Shown one piece after another: positions 43,201 to 55,192 of a stretch of 64,000 nt of DNA. Both the position numbers and the translations under genes were made by a program. The first letter of the stretch is position 1. Each line of letters begins with the position of its first letter. The notes beneath the pieces were generated by a model that worked only from the letters and a program-made list of their open reading frames with translations, did not search any database and had not been told where the DNA came from. Origin of the DNA: Bactericera cockerelli (lineage: Eukaryota > Arthropoda > Insecta > Hemiptera > Triozidae); NCBI GenBank assembly GCA_024516035.1, contig CM044957.1, positions 18,373,224 through 18,437,223 on the forward strand, given 5' to 3'.

Positions 43201-45060
43201 CGTAAAATAAACAATACCTAACGGTATTATCATTTTAAAAAATAATGTATTATCCTGATTCCACTCTACATCTTAGGCACCTCAAATCGGAGTACACGCA
43301 TATACCCTCAAAATTCGAACCGGAGGAACCTGCACATGCATTTAAATTTTAAATATTCCAAATCTAGAGGAGCAAGAGCACACTTTTTTTCTAGATTCAT
43401 AAAAATAACTAAACCTGAAAATGGGAGGAACTAGATATCGCCCAGCATATACAGGTGCATATAAGGTACAGAACTAACCCCTGCTGGGACTCAACAAAGA
43501 GAAATGAAAAAAGAAAATATAGCTAGTTAAAGATAAATTATTTTACTCGTTTTTTTTTCTGTGCCTCGTGTTTACACTTTACATTAAACTGATTACTAAG
43601 ATAATAAATGACTGCAAAGAGCAAAGGTCATTATTATTATTATTTATTTTCAAAGTAAACTCAAAATACTCAAATAGAAGATTTTATTGAAGAAAATTAA
43701 AAATGAACTTTTTCAATAATTTAGCTGTCAAATAAACGAATCTTTTCATTACTTTTAAAACTTGTTCTTGTGTAGGTTTCTTAATAAATTTTACGACACA
43801 TTTCTAAGAAGAAAAAAAAAAACCTTTTTGAAAAATATAAATTAAAATTTCATAGAAAAAATCAAAATAATCTCTTACAAGAAAGACGAGGTGTTTCAAT
43901 AAATAAATATTCTGGCAGATGTGATTCTATTCTAAGGTCCTTTAAGGTAAACAACTTAAATCGTTAGTAAGTAGTAGGTATTTCTACAACAATTCATAAA
44001 TATTGAGTATCTTTTCAAAGGAATTCCTACAATACATGTAATTTGTTCAATTGTATTAATAAACTGGTATACACTTCACACGACTTTCTATTTTAATTAA
44101 GGAAGTTTTTTTTCTCAGATAATTCCAAAAAAAATTAAAATTAACACTTGGGCTCAAATTTGCAAGTATTGCTTAAAAGTCTTTAATTCCATTATATTGA
44201 CAAAACATTAGTAATTATTTAATGTAGTTTGAAAAATAAACAATTTATATGGGAAACAATAGGCATTAGAACAAAAAGGAGATAAAAAGTAGAAATTCCT
44301 AATGATACTACGAGAACTCTGACAGAGAGATAACGACTAACAACCGCATGAAAAGTGCAAACACAAACACATCAAAGACCAGATCCGAGTAATATTAATG
44401 ACCCAATAAAAACGAGACCAAATAAAATACGACCCAAGCAAAACTAATGCAGAAACTTTCTATGTTGAGTTTCGAGGAAAGTTCATGGAAACTTGTGGCG
44501 GTTAAGTCTGAAATAATAGTGAAAATTAGACATAATGAAAACCCAAGTGCTTTCTTGAAAAGAAAGTATCAAACAAAAGTTTGATTACATCAGAGCAGAA
44601 GGTTGAAATTTAAAACTTGGATACTATCATTTAAATTTTCAAAAGAAAAAAAAATGCAATTGACCTTCAATACCATCTTAACAGAATTCTTGTCCACGTC
44701 AATTCGATAAAAAAAAAAAAATCTTGATTTTCTGGGCAGCAGAAATAAAAAGTATTGAAGGAGAATAAATCCCTCCGATGATGTAAAGACAAAAACTGTA
44801 TTGGTAAGGCGGAAAATAATATAAAAACAAATAGCAGGGGCCGATTGAAAGTTGCAGAAGGTGATTAGTAGAGGATTAGCAGTGGCGTAACTTCAACTAT
44901 GTCGGAGAACGTTGTTTCGTAAAGAATTGGTATTTTATGTTTTGGGGTTATGACCACTCTCGATAATCCTTGAATATAAATGCCATGAAACGAATTACCT
45001 TTGGATTGGAAAGAGTAGAAAAGGAAGACAAGATATTTCAATAGAAGTGAGCTAAGTTAG
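40263..45060. other. AT-rich non-coding DNA with pyrimidine and purine tracts
   Basis: No exon was recognised. CT-rich stretches at 41098-41225, 41475-41630, 42180-42300 and 42715-42870 and a GA-rich stretch at 41332-41425 account for most longer open frames here. The block AATATGGACACAATACTTCC at 42959 recurs at 56396. This may be intron or upstream region of the beat-family gene. Confidence 0.6.
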
Positions 45061-45097
45061 GTATAGAGAACGGCGCGGCGTTGGCGTGTCACTGGAG

Positions 45098-45155
45098 ATG
45101 GCGTCTGATGGAGAGACAGCCCAGAAGACAAACATTGTGTTACCTCTGCACATTT
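45098..45155 (+). other. Possible short first exon (weak)
   Basis: In a locally GC-rich stretch, an ATG (45098) opens a frame that reaches a GTGAG donor-like site at 45156. The peptide is not a signal peptide and matches nothing known. It could be part of a promoter or first exon, or chance. Confidence 0.15.
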
Positions 45156-45160
45156 GTGAG

Positions 45161-46012
45161 TCGGCTACATCTTGCATTGAGCTCTGAATGAGATGGAATC
45201 GAGAATACATTCACGAGAGCCTATTTTTGTTGGTATGGTGAGGAAAATCTTTTTGATTAAACCTTAGCAAAGTGTGGGAATATGCTGGAGTCTCGGCTCA
45301 GGGTATGTTGTTTCGCCTTTCTGTGGCACCATTCTTGGTGGCTCAACCCGCTGAAAACTTCCCAGTTCTTCTTTGTTGGCCCGAAACTATGGTAGTATTT
45401 TATTGCGAGACGCCACGCATAGTTTCTAAAGTTTCTGTTGTCACAAAGGTCACAAGACACGTGTCCTGCAATTACCAATTACTGCCATGCCCTGCATCTT
45501 TAATATCTTTATTCGCGGAGGAAACGACAGGATTTGTGGTTCACAGAAAACTGCTCCGCCCTGCGTGATCTGCATTGCTGCATCCGAATCCGTCTTGTGG
45601 AAGCTTTGCACTTTCCAAGACACCTTGTGCTAGGGACCACAATATTCTTCTTCATTCTGAAACTTAATTAAGTATTAAAGCACAATTAGCATGAATCTGT
45701 TTCATTATCTTTTGCTCGCTCATGATAATGCTTAGCGTTTTCTCAGTTAAAATTCAATGCCTTTGTTTGCTCCCTCTCTCTCTTGGACTTTTATCAGCGC
45801 TTTCCATTGACAATGATGTCTTTTCGACAAACTGACTTTCCTGTTGGATTATTTTGATTTCCACGTCAGTGAACTCTCTTAAATTTCAGGCAGAGCTGTG
45901 TGAAATATTTTAAGGAAGAAAAACAAAAAATATATTGGGGGGAAAAAACAAAATATGAAGATTGTTTTCATTTATTAAAGATATTGATGGTTTGAAATAT
46001 TGGTTGTAATTA
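45161..46012. other. No gene recognised
   Basis: Slightly GC-richer up to 45620, with overlapping open frames on both strands (45257-45568). No family similarity, so not called. Confidence 0.5.
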
Positions 46013-46303
46013 CTGTCATCCTACTATGTATAGTTTTTAAGATGAAAATACTGTCATCCTATGTATAATTTTCAAGATGAAAGTACTGTCATCCTATATA
46101 TAATTTTTAAGATGAAACTTCTGTCATCCTATGTATAATTTTCAAGATGAAAGTACTATCATCCTATGTATAGTTTTCAAGATGAAAGTACTGTCATCCT
46201 ATGTATAGTTTTTAAGATGAAACTTCTGTCATCCTATTTATAGTTTTCAAGATGAAAGTACTGTCATCCTATGTATAGTTTTCAAGATAAAAGTACTGTC
46301 ATC
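46013..46303 (+). repeat. 35-bp minisatellite, eight copies
   Basis: Unit CTGTCATCCTATGTATA, GTTTTCAAGATGAAAGTA. Copies 3 and 6 share the variant TTTTTAAGATGAAACTT, which gives a period of three units (105 bases). A partial ninth copy ends the array. Confidence 0.9.
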
Positions 46304-47814
46304 TGTCTTATTATTTAGAAGAAGCCATGTGCAGTTCCTCTCAGTCAAGTCGCATTATCGCACTAGTTAGTTACATAATTTGATATAAAAAGTAATTTCA
46401 TTCTTTTCATTGATTATCTTCATTTTATTAAATTTCTTTTGTTCCCGACGTTCTCTCCCAATTTTTATTTCTTTGAAAGAAGAATTACATCAGCATTTTA
46501 CGTTGCTTCTTTTTCATCTCCACTTTTAACCACCGCATTTTTGTTGGGAGAATTTTCATCTGCTTACCAAAAAGGGATTATGAGAAATGAGATTATGTAA
46601 TCTCGTTTTCTGAAGGATTTTTCCTCCTAGGCAGAATTTCAAGACTGTTCTTTTCTTGATTGAGACAAATTGAATTACGGCAGGTACCTCTTTTGGAAAG
46701 TAAATAGCTTCCAATTGACTTTTTCTACATAATTGCTGACGTATTTGAATCATATTATCAGATAGAGGTACATAAATAATTACTACGTGTACCTAACTTA
46801 AAGTATATAATGTATTTGAACTTTCTAAAATTTGTACTTCCACTTACTTTTCAAATAACACTGATTCTAAGTAATATTAAAGTTTTGGGTTTATCCTCTA
46901 ATTTTAGGTTTGAGTGCTTTCTTGGCAAGAATTTATCTTCCAAGGAAACTGACATCCTCTCAGATCAGATGAAATCCAATCCGTCAAGACTTCACCCTGA
47001 TGTGGTTAATCCTTTCCATAAAATATGACAAGTCAACTGGAGCTTGAAATTCAAGACTTCACGTGGAATATTAATATTCTGTCGACCTATCAACTTTTCC
47101 TCTTTTTTTAAAGAAACTCCGAAAAAAAGTTAATTGAAATTTTCTTCCTTCAATCCTTTATCCTTACAACTGAGTTCAAAGTGGCCCAAATGAAATTACA
47201 TCGTCAGGATTTCAACCTATTCGTGCGAAAGGAAAAAAATAAACGGCTCAAGGCGTATACGTTTTAAAGTGTTAGCAGAATTTGAAAAGGATTTTTGTAC
47301 GGTTTAATTACATAGTGTAAAAATGCGCTTTGTTGTTGCTGAACATATTTTGTCTTGTGATGATATTCATGCTCGGAAGGTTTATGTAAATAGGACATTC
47401 AGTTTTGGGCGTGGAATAATTATCATGCTCCAGAATTACGAATGGGGAACACAGCTGCCCATGTGTTTTTAGCATATCATTATATGTTTGTTGAATTTTT
47501 TTATAAAACATACTACCTACGCTGAATAGCTTTGGGCGTTCATTTTAAATGTTTGCAGATTTTTTTTATATATTTTTTTTATATTGTAAAAAAAATACCT
47601 CATTATAATTATATCCTACATATTTATTAAAAAATAAATACCTAGCGAAATTCCTTTTCATTTTTTATGAAAGAGTATTTTTGGCTAGACCTGTTTAAAA
47701 TGGAAAGGAAAGTAGTCACTAAATGTGAAAACCTTTGTTGTAATGTGAGTAATTTTTTTGTGGACTTTTTCGTCCTAGACAGTACTCGAACCTATATAAT
47801 AATAATATCGCCTT
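46304..47814. other. No gene recognised
   Basis: AT-rich. Open frames under 75 codons show no similarity to known families. Confidence 0.55.
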
Positions 47815-47945
47815 TTTTATACTGCCCGATTAAGAATATTAAAGTCCCATTATTCCAGCAGTAAGCCCAAGACATATTATTACGTGGTAAAAAAACCCAA
47901 ATGGGAGAATAACTTGTCATGTCCCGGCTGGGTTTCGAACCCCTT
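47815..47945 (-). mobile_element. SINE family C, 5'-truncated
   Basis: On the minus strand: GGGTTCGAAACCCAGCCGGG (order reversed on this strand), TGACAAGTTATTCTCCC and TTACTGCTGGAATAATGGG. The tRNA-like head upstream of the B-box is missing. Confidence 0.8.
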
Positions 47946-48597
47946 GGTGATATGACCATGCAGTTGAAATTGACGTTAAAACAAAATTGAAATAATAATA
48001 ATAAAGAAAAATATAGGTACCTATTCTTCAGACTCAAAAATATTATCTCCTACAACAGACCCTTCTTACTTTGAAAACTCCTGCTCCTTCTTACTTCATC
48101 TCCACCAGACCCTCATTGTTCCTCATCCTTCGCTCCGGAATCCCATTCCTTTCGCACAAGACAGACAAGTATTCCAATTTTACAACATTCTTTTACCATT
48201 AAAATCACAGTTTGGAATTTCGCATCTCATTGCTGGAATTTTTGTTCCCGTGGAATTTTTTTCTCAAGTTGTGGGGAAAGTCTTTCACTCACTTTACTCT
48301 CTGTCTCGTACTACTGTAGTTGCGGAGGAAATGGTGGAACACGCGACTGAATGGAAAATTGTACGCCTTTCTATGTAATTATTCAAACTCGGGTTTACAT
48401 TACGTCTCATCGAAGGTCATTTCGAAACTCACACCTTGTTCAACAAACGTGTACGTAGGTAATGCATAGATATAATTATAGATACTAATGAGTTTTGAGT
48501 AATGTTTACAGTTCTGCACTGTTCTGTGAACAGTCTCGATCAGGCTCGGGCTTTGCCGAACCTTTTCAGAAGAAGATCTAATTTGAACAAGATTGAG
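47946..48597. other. No gene recognised
   Basis: Mixed composition with no exon-like reading frame. ATA/AAT runs at 47990-48003. Confidence 0.5.
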
Positions 48598-48793
48598 GTC
48601 ATCATAAGCTGGCGTCATCGTGAACGGTGGTAGCCAGACAGTGGAGGAATGACTCAGCACTTCTACCACTGTCTTTACAAGGAGGCTAATAATTGACAAA
48701 TTGACAAGGGCCAATGCTTGTCTACTCTCTCTTTATAGGTCCCCAGCCAGACTACTGGTCTCCTACTTGTTTATAGTCTCCCAGCCAGACTGA
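48598..48793 (+). repeat. Dispersed repeat D, copy 4
   Basis: Core CTGGCGTCATCGTGAACGGT to CACTGTCTTTACAAGGAGG, followed by the 3' part with a two-fold CCAGCCAGACT tandem as in copy 2. Confidence 0.75.
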
Positions 48794-50046
48794 GGTACCT
48801 ACAATATAAGTATCTTGAATATGTCATTTTAACGCTTCTTCTATGGATACTGCGTCACAAACCAACAGACAAATATACCATGCGGAATATCGTCGATTTT
48901 TGTGAAACTTACTTTCCATTGATTCTAATAATATCAAATTACACCCTCTACATCTAGGTATTCTAGATAGATGTTTATTCCTTTAAACTGAGCATCTTAC
49001 TACATGACATGTGTGTAAAATTCTACTTGATGGATCTGTCGGCTTTTGTCATAAACTAGCGGAATAAATGATTTTTTTGAGCGTCGAAGAATTTGCAACC
49101 AATCAATAAGGCATGGCCATTTTATGTTTAAGGAAAGATAATGCCTTTATCTTAAAACAAAATACCTTCTGAAATGATTGGAAAGTACATTTTTGTCTCT
49201 TTCTACAGTCACACTGAAATGAAAGTATCACTGGGACTTCCGTCATACGAAAATGAAAAGAAAATTATTATGCTTCCTCAAGTATGGCCCGAGTAGGAAA
49301 ATGAAAATAAGTACCTAGGAGCACATTCCAGAAAATAAAGAAGCCTGATGAGAATCATTCCCCGCACAAAAAAAGCCTCGGAATTGAAACGAAACAGAAC
49401 CTTACAAAGACTCTCTTTCTCTCTTGATGTTGAAATTTTCTTTCTTTTGTCCATGTTTGAAGCCCTTCTCTACCCTCTGCGCCCCCTCAGAAGAAATTAA
49501 TTACTAAGTCCTCTACTCGTATTGTCTGTGTACCAAGATAGCACATTGTGGTCCCAAAGGCCCTAGGGCTCACGAAATGTCTTTGTGACATATTCATCAG
49601 CCTTGGAGATGTCATTACTTTAACAGCGGAAGCTTCAAACGTGGGGACTGGGGGGTGTACTACATGACTAGGGAGCCTACCTACTATTGTGTGCTTGCAG
49701 CCGGATAAGCTACTTCAAGTTGCTTTTCCAGCTCTAACCATGTTTGTCAGTCATGTTCATTTTGGGTAATTGCCAACGGTAATCGTAAGAAAGGTGAACA
49801 TGGTGTGTTTTTTTTTAAATTTGAAGAGTTGGATGGAAGAATGTGCCCTAGACGCGACATACCAAAGAATACCTGTGGTATTAATTTTGCCTCGGATTAC
49901 AAACAATGCATAATCTAGCTTGAAAAGTTAAAACTATAGGTACTTACAAAACCCAATGAATACCACCAAAACAATGTGACCACTACAACAATGTAATCAA
50001 CATAAGTAATCAACATTTAACGTATAATTCTTATTTCTTGTTTCAG
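48794..50046. other. Intron-like DNA before the beat exon
   Basis: No exon was recognised. The signal-peptide exon expected upstream of 50047 was not found here. The last 40 bases include a T-rich tract ending in TTTCAG. Confidence 0.55.
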
Positions 50047-50252
50047 CCGGCTCGTGTCTCCGGAACGTGAAGATACACGTCCCCCTCGCTGTGATCCCCG
50101 GCCACTCCGTCACCATGATGTGTCACTACGACCTGGAGGGGGATCCGCTCTACACGGTCAAGTGGTACAAGAGCCGCCAGGAGTTCTTCAGATATGTCCC
50201 CAAGGAGCTGCCGCACACCCGCGTGTTTCCCTACCCGGGGATCAATGTCGAC
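50047..50252 (+). CDS. beaten path (beat) family protein, Ig domain 1, first visible exon
   Basis: The acceptor TTTCAG precedes 50047 and the donor GTGAGT follows 50252. The first two bases complete a codon from an upstream exon, then 68 codons read GSCLRNVKIHVPLAVIPG onward. Diagnostic beat features are LRNVKI at the start of the mature protein, the first Ig cysteine in MMCHYDLEGDPLY, VKWYKSRQEFFRYVP (conserved Trp) and the VFPYPGINVD strand at the exon end. Beat proteins are arthropod cell-surface or secreted ligands for Sidestep-family receptors and act in axon guidance and target choice. The exon is much richer in G and C than its surroundings. The paralogue within the family could not be decided. 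Confidence 0.9.
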
Positions 50253-50284
50253 GTGAGTGGAGATCAGCCCTGACGTGTTTTTTA

Positions 50285-50445
50285 TTAGCTAAACTGACCG
50301 ACCTAAGTGGCTTGATCGATAAGGCGGCGGGCTTGTAACCCAGAGGTCGGTGGTTCAAGTCCCGGTTTCAGCGTAGATTTAGTAAAGCGAGTTTGAATAG
50401 TTGTGATATCACGAAAGTGATTAACACAAATATGATAACTTTTTT
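50285..50445 (+). mobile_element. SINE family A, close behind the beat splice donor
   Basis: GTGGCTTGATCGATAAGGCG, GGAGGTCGG replaced by AGAGGTCGGTGGTTCAAGTC (B-box), then AGCGTAGATTTAGTAAAGCG and GATATCACGAAAGTGATTAA. It starts about 32 bases after the donor of the preceding exon. Confidence 0.85.
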
Positions 50446-50534
50446 TTAACTATTAGCTAAACTGAGGAAATGCATAAAATATTACCTATTCATCTTAATG
50501 AAAATTCAATTTTCATTAACTCATAGTCAGCAGA

Positions 50535-50670
50535 GCTCCGAAACGGCTAGACCAAATGACTCTCAATTTAACCGAGTTTTTTTGCTATTTAGTTGATTTT
50601 AAAAAATTCCAAATGGGACGCCAGCCAAAAGCTACTTAATATATAATATTAAAAAAAAAAAAAAAAAAAA
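50535..50670 (+). repeat. Dispersed repeat K, copy 2, ending at an A run
   Basis: AGAGCTCCGAAACGGCTAGA, CCAAATGACTCTCAATTT and AATTCCAAATGGGACGCCAG match 25125-25285 inverted. A run of more than 20 A follows at about 50650. 50671-51349 is AT-rich with nothing recognised. Confidence 0.6.
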
Positions 50671-51354
50671 ATGAAATTCTTCACAAAGAATTGAACATAT
50701 TTTAAACATAATAAACACAGGCAAATTTAGCGACCGTAGTGTCCCAACTGTGGATTTAATAATAATTATTTGATCCATCTAGGATTAGAGATTTCATGAG
50801 AACCATCTTTTATAACATTTTTAAATAGAACCGTTCTATTTCATTAGTGGATAATCCTTTTCTTATCTTTCCTTTTCTACGTTTTGTCATATTAGCATTA
50901 TCAATTGGTTTATCCGAATTCACGTAAATTTTAGCATCTGTACAAATACGTAGGAGTGTGATACTAGTCACTTGCCAAATCATTACCAGATTCTCCTAAC
51001 TCATCGACCAAATGGTCCATTTTCACGTTTTTCAGAGCTCTTTCAATAACTGCGAGTGGACTAAAGTGAATAGGTATTAGCTATTTACTCTCTGTTTACT
51101 AAAATTTACTTAATCTCTAATTCTCTCGTTCTTGCAATGAATCCACCACCATACCAACGTATTACTGTTGAAATGGTGTATCACGTCATAATAGAGCTCA
51201 GCATATTTCAGAGAAATGCAAGTACTCGTGAGAACTAAGGACATCTGATTTATTCAATTTTATGAAATAATTATTTCCCAAAGATATAATATCCAGAATT
51301 TCCTCGAGAAATTGGAAAATACTCCGTTTACAATAAACTGGAACGAATTTTTCA

Positions 51355-51535
51355 TCTCTTGCGTCTCTCTCTCTCCTTCTCTCCCTCTTCTCATCCTCTT
51401 TATCTTTTTCTCTCACCCTACCTCTTCTCCCTATTTCTCCTCTGTATCTGTCCCTCCTTCTTTTTCTCTCCGTCTGCATTCTTTATCCAACCCCTCCCCC
51501 TCCTGTTTCTTCTCCTCCTTCTTGTATTATTTAGT
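51355..51535 (+). repeat. Long polypyrimidine tract
   Basis: About 180 bases of CT-rich sequence with few purines. The open frames on both strands here are low-complexity artefacts. It lies in the intron between the two beat exons. Confidence 0.8.
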
Positions 51536-52109
51536 TTAATGGGAAATTTCTGAACCTGCGGTTTCAACAACAAAAGAGCTTGAGGGAAATTTTTGAAGAA
51601 AAAAACCATCTACTCCTCGATAATTTTGTTTAGTTGTTACACAATACGTTCAAATTAAATTGAATATTGAACCGCCCATCGGGCATGTAATAATTATCTT
51701 CAAAAATACATTTCAGAGAAGTGCCATCAGTTTTATGTTTCTGAGATATTTTACCCAAGTTTGTTCGACGAGAAAGAAGGAATTATCTAGTTCTTAACGT
51801 TGACCATGCACTTTTACCCTCTTATACTCGTACACTTCTTCTTACCAATGATGGTTTCTCATAGGCACAAAAAAACGCCTCAGCAAACTAGTAGTCGATA
51901 TGGTTAAGGCTTTAATGTATGTAAACATTGTAAACAATCTAGCCCATCTTTGATCTTTGTATTGGATCTCACCCAATACTAAGATTTTTCATTTATTTGA
52001 ATGATTTCAGCATTAAGAAAATCATTTCAGGATTAACCTCACCTAATGGCTACTTTCTACTAAAGAGCATTTTCATTACCTAGGATGTTACCACTGCTAC
52101 CAGAGTAAT

Positions 52110-52325
52110 AATAATAATTATACTCTTTAGTGGAGGGTAACCACCAGGCGAGGTTAATGGTCAAAGCATTTTCTACCACCTAACCCTCAGAGTTTCATTA
52201 TTATGTGGTCACAAACTCAAATTATTGAGGAAAAATTCATGCACTGGGTGGAATTCGAACCAACGAACCCCTACGCTATCTTGATTACCAGACTAGCACG
52301 TTAACCACTTGCCTACTAGGTAGGT
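52110..52325 (-). mobile_element. tRNA-like SINE (family E) next to the beat splice acceptor
   Basis: On the minus strand: TAGTAGGCAAGTGGTTAACG, GCTAGTCTGGTAATCAAGAT, then the B-box TTGGTTCGAATTCCACCC and a tail with AGGCGAGG-type blocks. Its 5' edge lies about 43 bases before the 3' splice site at 52368. It is the only copy in the window. 51536-52109 contains nothing else recognised. Confidence 0.65.
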
Positions 52326-52368
52326 ATATCTCCCAGGGTCCGCTCCTTATCTCTATCTCTGTCTCCAG

Positions 52369-52507
52369 GTGTCCCAGTCAGGATCCAACCAAGTGGTTCT
52401 GCGGGACGTGCAGATGGACATCGCGGGCAAGTACCGCTGTGAGGTGTCGGCGGATGCCCCCAACTTCCACACCGGCGTTGTCTCCAGCAACATGCACGTC
52501 GTGCAAT
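52369..52507 (+). CDS. beaten path (beat) family protein, Ig domain 1, second visible exon
   Basis: Acceptor CTCCAG (ending 52368), donor GTAAGT at 52508. The exon continues the frame of 50252 without a split codon: VSQSGSNQVVLRDVQMD, IAGKYRCEVSADAPNFHTGV and SSNMHVVQ. The YRC cysteine pairs with the one in the previous exon, and CEVSADAPNFHT is the hallmark of beat Ig domain 1. It ends with one base of the next codon. The intron between the exons is 2116 bases. The second Ig domain and the C-terminus are not found in the remaining 11.5 kb, so the next intron is long or the rest lies outside. Confidence 0.9.
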
Positions 52508-53734
52508 GTAAGTTAACTTCTCACTTTGCATGCTTGACTCACTTATAACAGACTGATTCATCTCTAAAAAAAGAAAAATATTTAAAATATGCCCTCCATG
52601 CCCTACAAACTGAAAGCCGAATCACATGCATCTATACAAAAAAGCCCTTCTTTCAAGTCGGAGTTACAAACAATCACAGGGAACTACCTATAGTCTTTTT
52701 TGCTTATCAATTTTGTAATTCTATTTTCTAATTTATTCGACCCTAAAACCTTTGGATCTCTGAGGTCCTGAGTCCACACATCTCAGAACGCCTGTTTCAG
52801 TTTAATGGGTGCCCTACTCACTCTTGTCATTTGGGAGCTGTTCAGGACTCACAGATCTAAAAAGAAAGCCATCTCACTTAAACACATTTAAATACAGAAT
52901 GTCAATTTGACATTCAAAATACTTTTTTTCTTTTGTAAAACTTGTTGAACATATCGTTTAACGACAGGCCACTGTTGCAACAATAACTACCTCTCAAACT
53001 CCTATAAATTTCATTTACAAACCTAATGGTGACCCTGTTATTGTTGTGATACCAACAATGTAGAATCTTCTTGACTTCTTCCCTAAATTACATGTCTATA
53101 TCTATGTTAAAAGTCTATGATTTGGAAATTACTTAAAAACCTAAACGAAAACCAGACCAGTATTGTGCTGGTGCTGGAAGTCTAATTTTTTATAAATAAA
53201 ATTTTACTCCTACGTTTTTTTGCGGTTTTTGAAAAGTTTTTTTTATTCACATTTTAATGAAATTCTTTTTTCCTCGTTCTTGAAAACGTAAACATTGTAC
53301 GGCATGTTTTGTTTTCTTCATTCCGACCTATTGCACTTCAAATCCAACCAAAATACTCGTAGGAGATACCGATGAAGTAGGAAGCAAATAAAGTTATATT
53401 CAGGTGAATTTTATTATCATTGATATTCAGGTACAAACGGACTCCGCCAAATTGGCTCGGACCATATTCGTGCTCAAAGCTTGACTGTAAAAAACTGCTA
53501 TAATATGGCAATATGTCCCTTTATTCACTTTGGAAATGCTTCCTTCATAATAGTTGTTAGACAATGAGGTTAAGTTGTGAAGCAAGAGCCTCTTTTCGAT
53601 TATTGTGAATCTTTTATTTTGTAATACCTACACGTGGTACCTATTTATAAATTAGTATAACTTCGTTGTAAATATATTAGATTTCATTGCTGAATACTGT
53701 TTTTTTTTTCTTCATATTTGTGTCAATCACCTAC
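52508..53734. other. Intron-like DNA, no exon recognised
   Basis: AT-rich. No Ig-type motif (Cys, then Trp) or GC-rich exon island was seen on either strand. Confidence 0.55.
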
Positions 53735-53866
53735 GTAATGTCATATCTACTAAAAATCGCTTTACTAAAATCTACGCTGAAACATGGACTGAAAACACCG
53801 AACTCCAGGTTTCACGTCCACCACCTGATCGATCAAGCTACCGAGGTTGGTCATTGCTTAATACTG
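53735..53866 (-). mobile_element. SINE family A, diverged
   Basis: On the minus strand: ACCAACCTCGGTAGCTTGAT, CGATCAGGTGGTGGACGTG, then CAGCGTAGATTTTAGTAAAG. It aligns with 50285-50400. Confidence 0.65.
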
Positions 53867-54300
53867 CTCAACATTAAACTATTGAAGTATTTACCCTATC
53901 ATAGTATCACTGGACGGATTTCAAGAGAAAAAGGATTAACAATGTCTCTTTTTTAATAGCTCAAACTATTTCAATAAATAATACTGGAGATACTTCTGGC
54001 GGGCATAGAAGGCCATCATAGTAGAGACACTAGACACCAAGCACATAAAACATTTAAATGACAATATAAACAATGCCTTAGCGGAGCCGTTTTTATTTTC
54101 GTTCAAGAAACAAAAGAAGAAAACTGTAAAGGAAAAGGATTGGAAACACATTTAGTTTTTATCATTTTGGTATTCTGTAGCAGTTCTCAGCATAAAAATT
54201 TGTAACGATATCGATATAATGGTAAAAGGAGTGTACAAAGTTTTAGTGTGTTTTCTTGAAACCTCTTAGAGGAGGAGGAGAGAGTGCGGTGGACCCCATG

Positions 54301-54460
54301 GATGTGGAATGGGGAAGAGATGTAATGGATAGGAGGTGTGGTGGAATGGATAGGAGGCATGGTGGAATGTATGGGAGGTATGTGGGAATGAATGGGAGGT
54401 GTGGTGGAATGGATAGGAGATATGGTGGAATACATGCGAGGTGTGGTCTGTGGTGGAATG
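54301..54460 (+). repeat. 21-bp minisatellite
   Basis: About six imperfect units of GGATAGGAGGTGTGGTGGAAT. Because 21 is divisible by three it is open in all copies, giving false repetitive open frames on both strands. Confidence 0.9.
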
Positions 54461-55024
54461 GGAGAGGAGGAGAGTGGTTTAAGAAAATCTCTGATGATAG
54501 AAAATATTCAAGGTTCCCTCATCTCAACAGCCTATCCTAAAATTCTTCAAATACTTGCTGGAAAAAGTTCGAGTGATATAAAATGATAGGTACCGAGCCT
54601 ACATACACAAGTTAAGAAAAATTTCTTGGAAAGTAAGTTGTAAAATGATGGATTACCTAGTCGTCGATCATAAGTAGTCGAATTCGACAAGACTTGGAAT
54701 TATAATAAACTTAAGATACAAAACGCATCGCAAAGACAAAAAATATTATTGATTTCAACTGAAACTTTTATACAAAGGTCTTGTATAGATAATAAGTACA
54801 TAAGTAATCACTTTAGTATGCTCTATTCAAACACTCCTCTGTTTAGAAATGATAGAAATCTGAACTAGTTGGTGTCAGTAATCGTAAAGCCTTCTCTCAA
54901 AATACAATATTTTGTAGATCGTTAAATTTCTAACAATAAACAGTATTCAAACATGTTTGTACGTTTGTTCGTTATCGCGTTTTCAAAAAAGAGTAATTTT
55001 CCAATTTTTGTTAATAAATGCCTA
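54461..55024. other. No gene recognised
   Basis: AT-rich with no repeats found. Confidence 0.5.
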
Positions 55025-55192
55025 CAATGTTAAAAAATGCTGAGAACTAATAAGTCTCATTACTCCGGTGATAAGCTGAAGAAGTATTATATGTAATTAT
55101 GTAGTCAAAATCCCACATGAGAGGATAATTTGTCATGTCCCTCTGGATTACCAGACGGAAAACGCCTAGACTGAGCTACCGGGACATGTTGT
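55025..55192 (-). mobile_element. SINE family C, diverged
   Basis: On the minus strand: CATGTCCCGGTAGCTCAGTC, TAGGCGTTTTCCGTCTGG, AGAGGGACATGACAAATTAT and TCAGCTTATCACCGG. The head and the start of the tail are recognisable; the 3' part is decayed. Confidence 0.65.

Noticed and set aside
45257..45568. Overlapping open frames on both strands
   Set aside because: No homology recognised, no splice sites consistent with a gene, and mutual overlap.
54187..54540. Open frames with seven-residue repeats on both strands
   Set aside because: Product of a 21-bp minisatellite, which stays open because its period is divisible by three.
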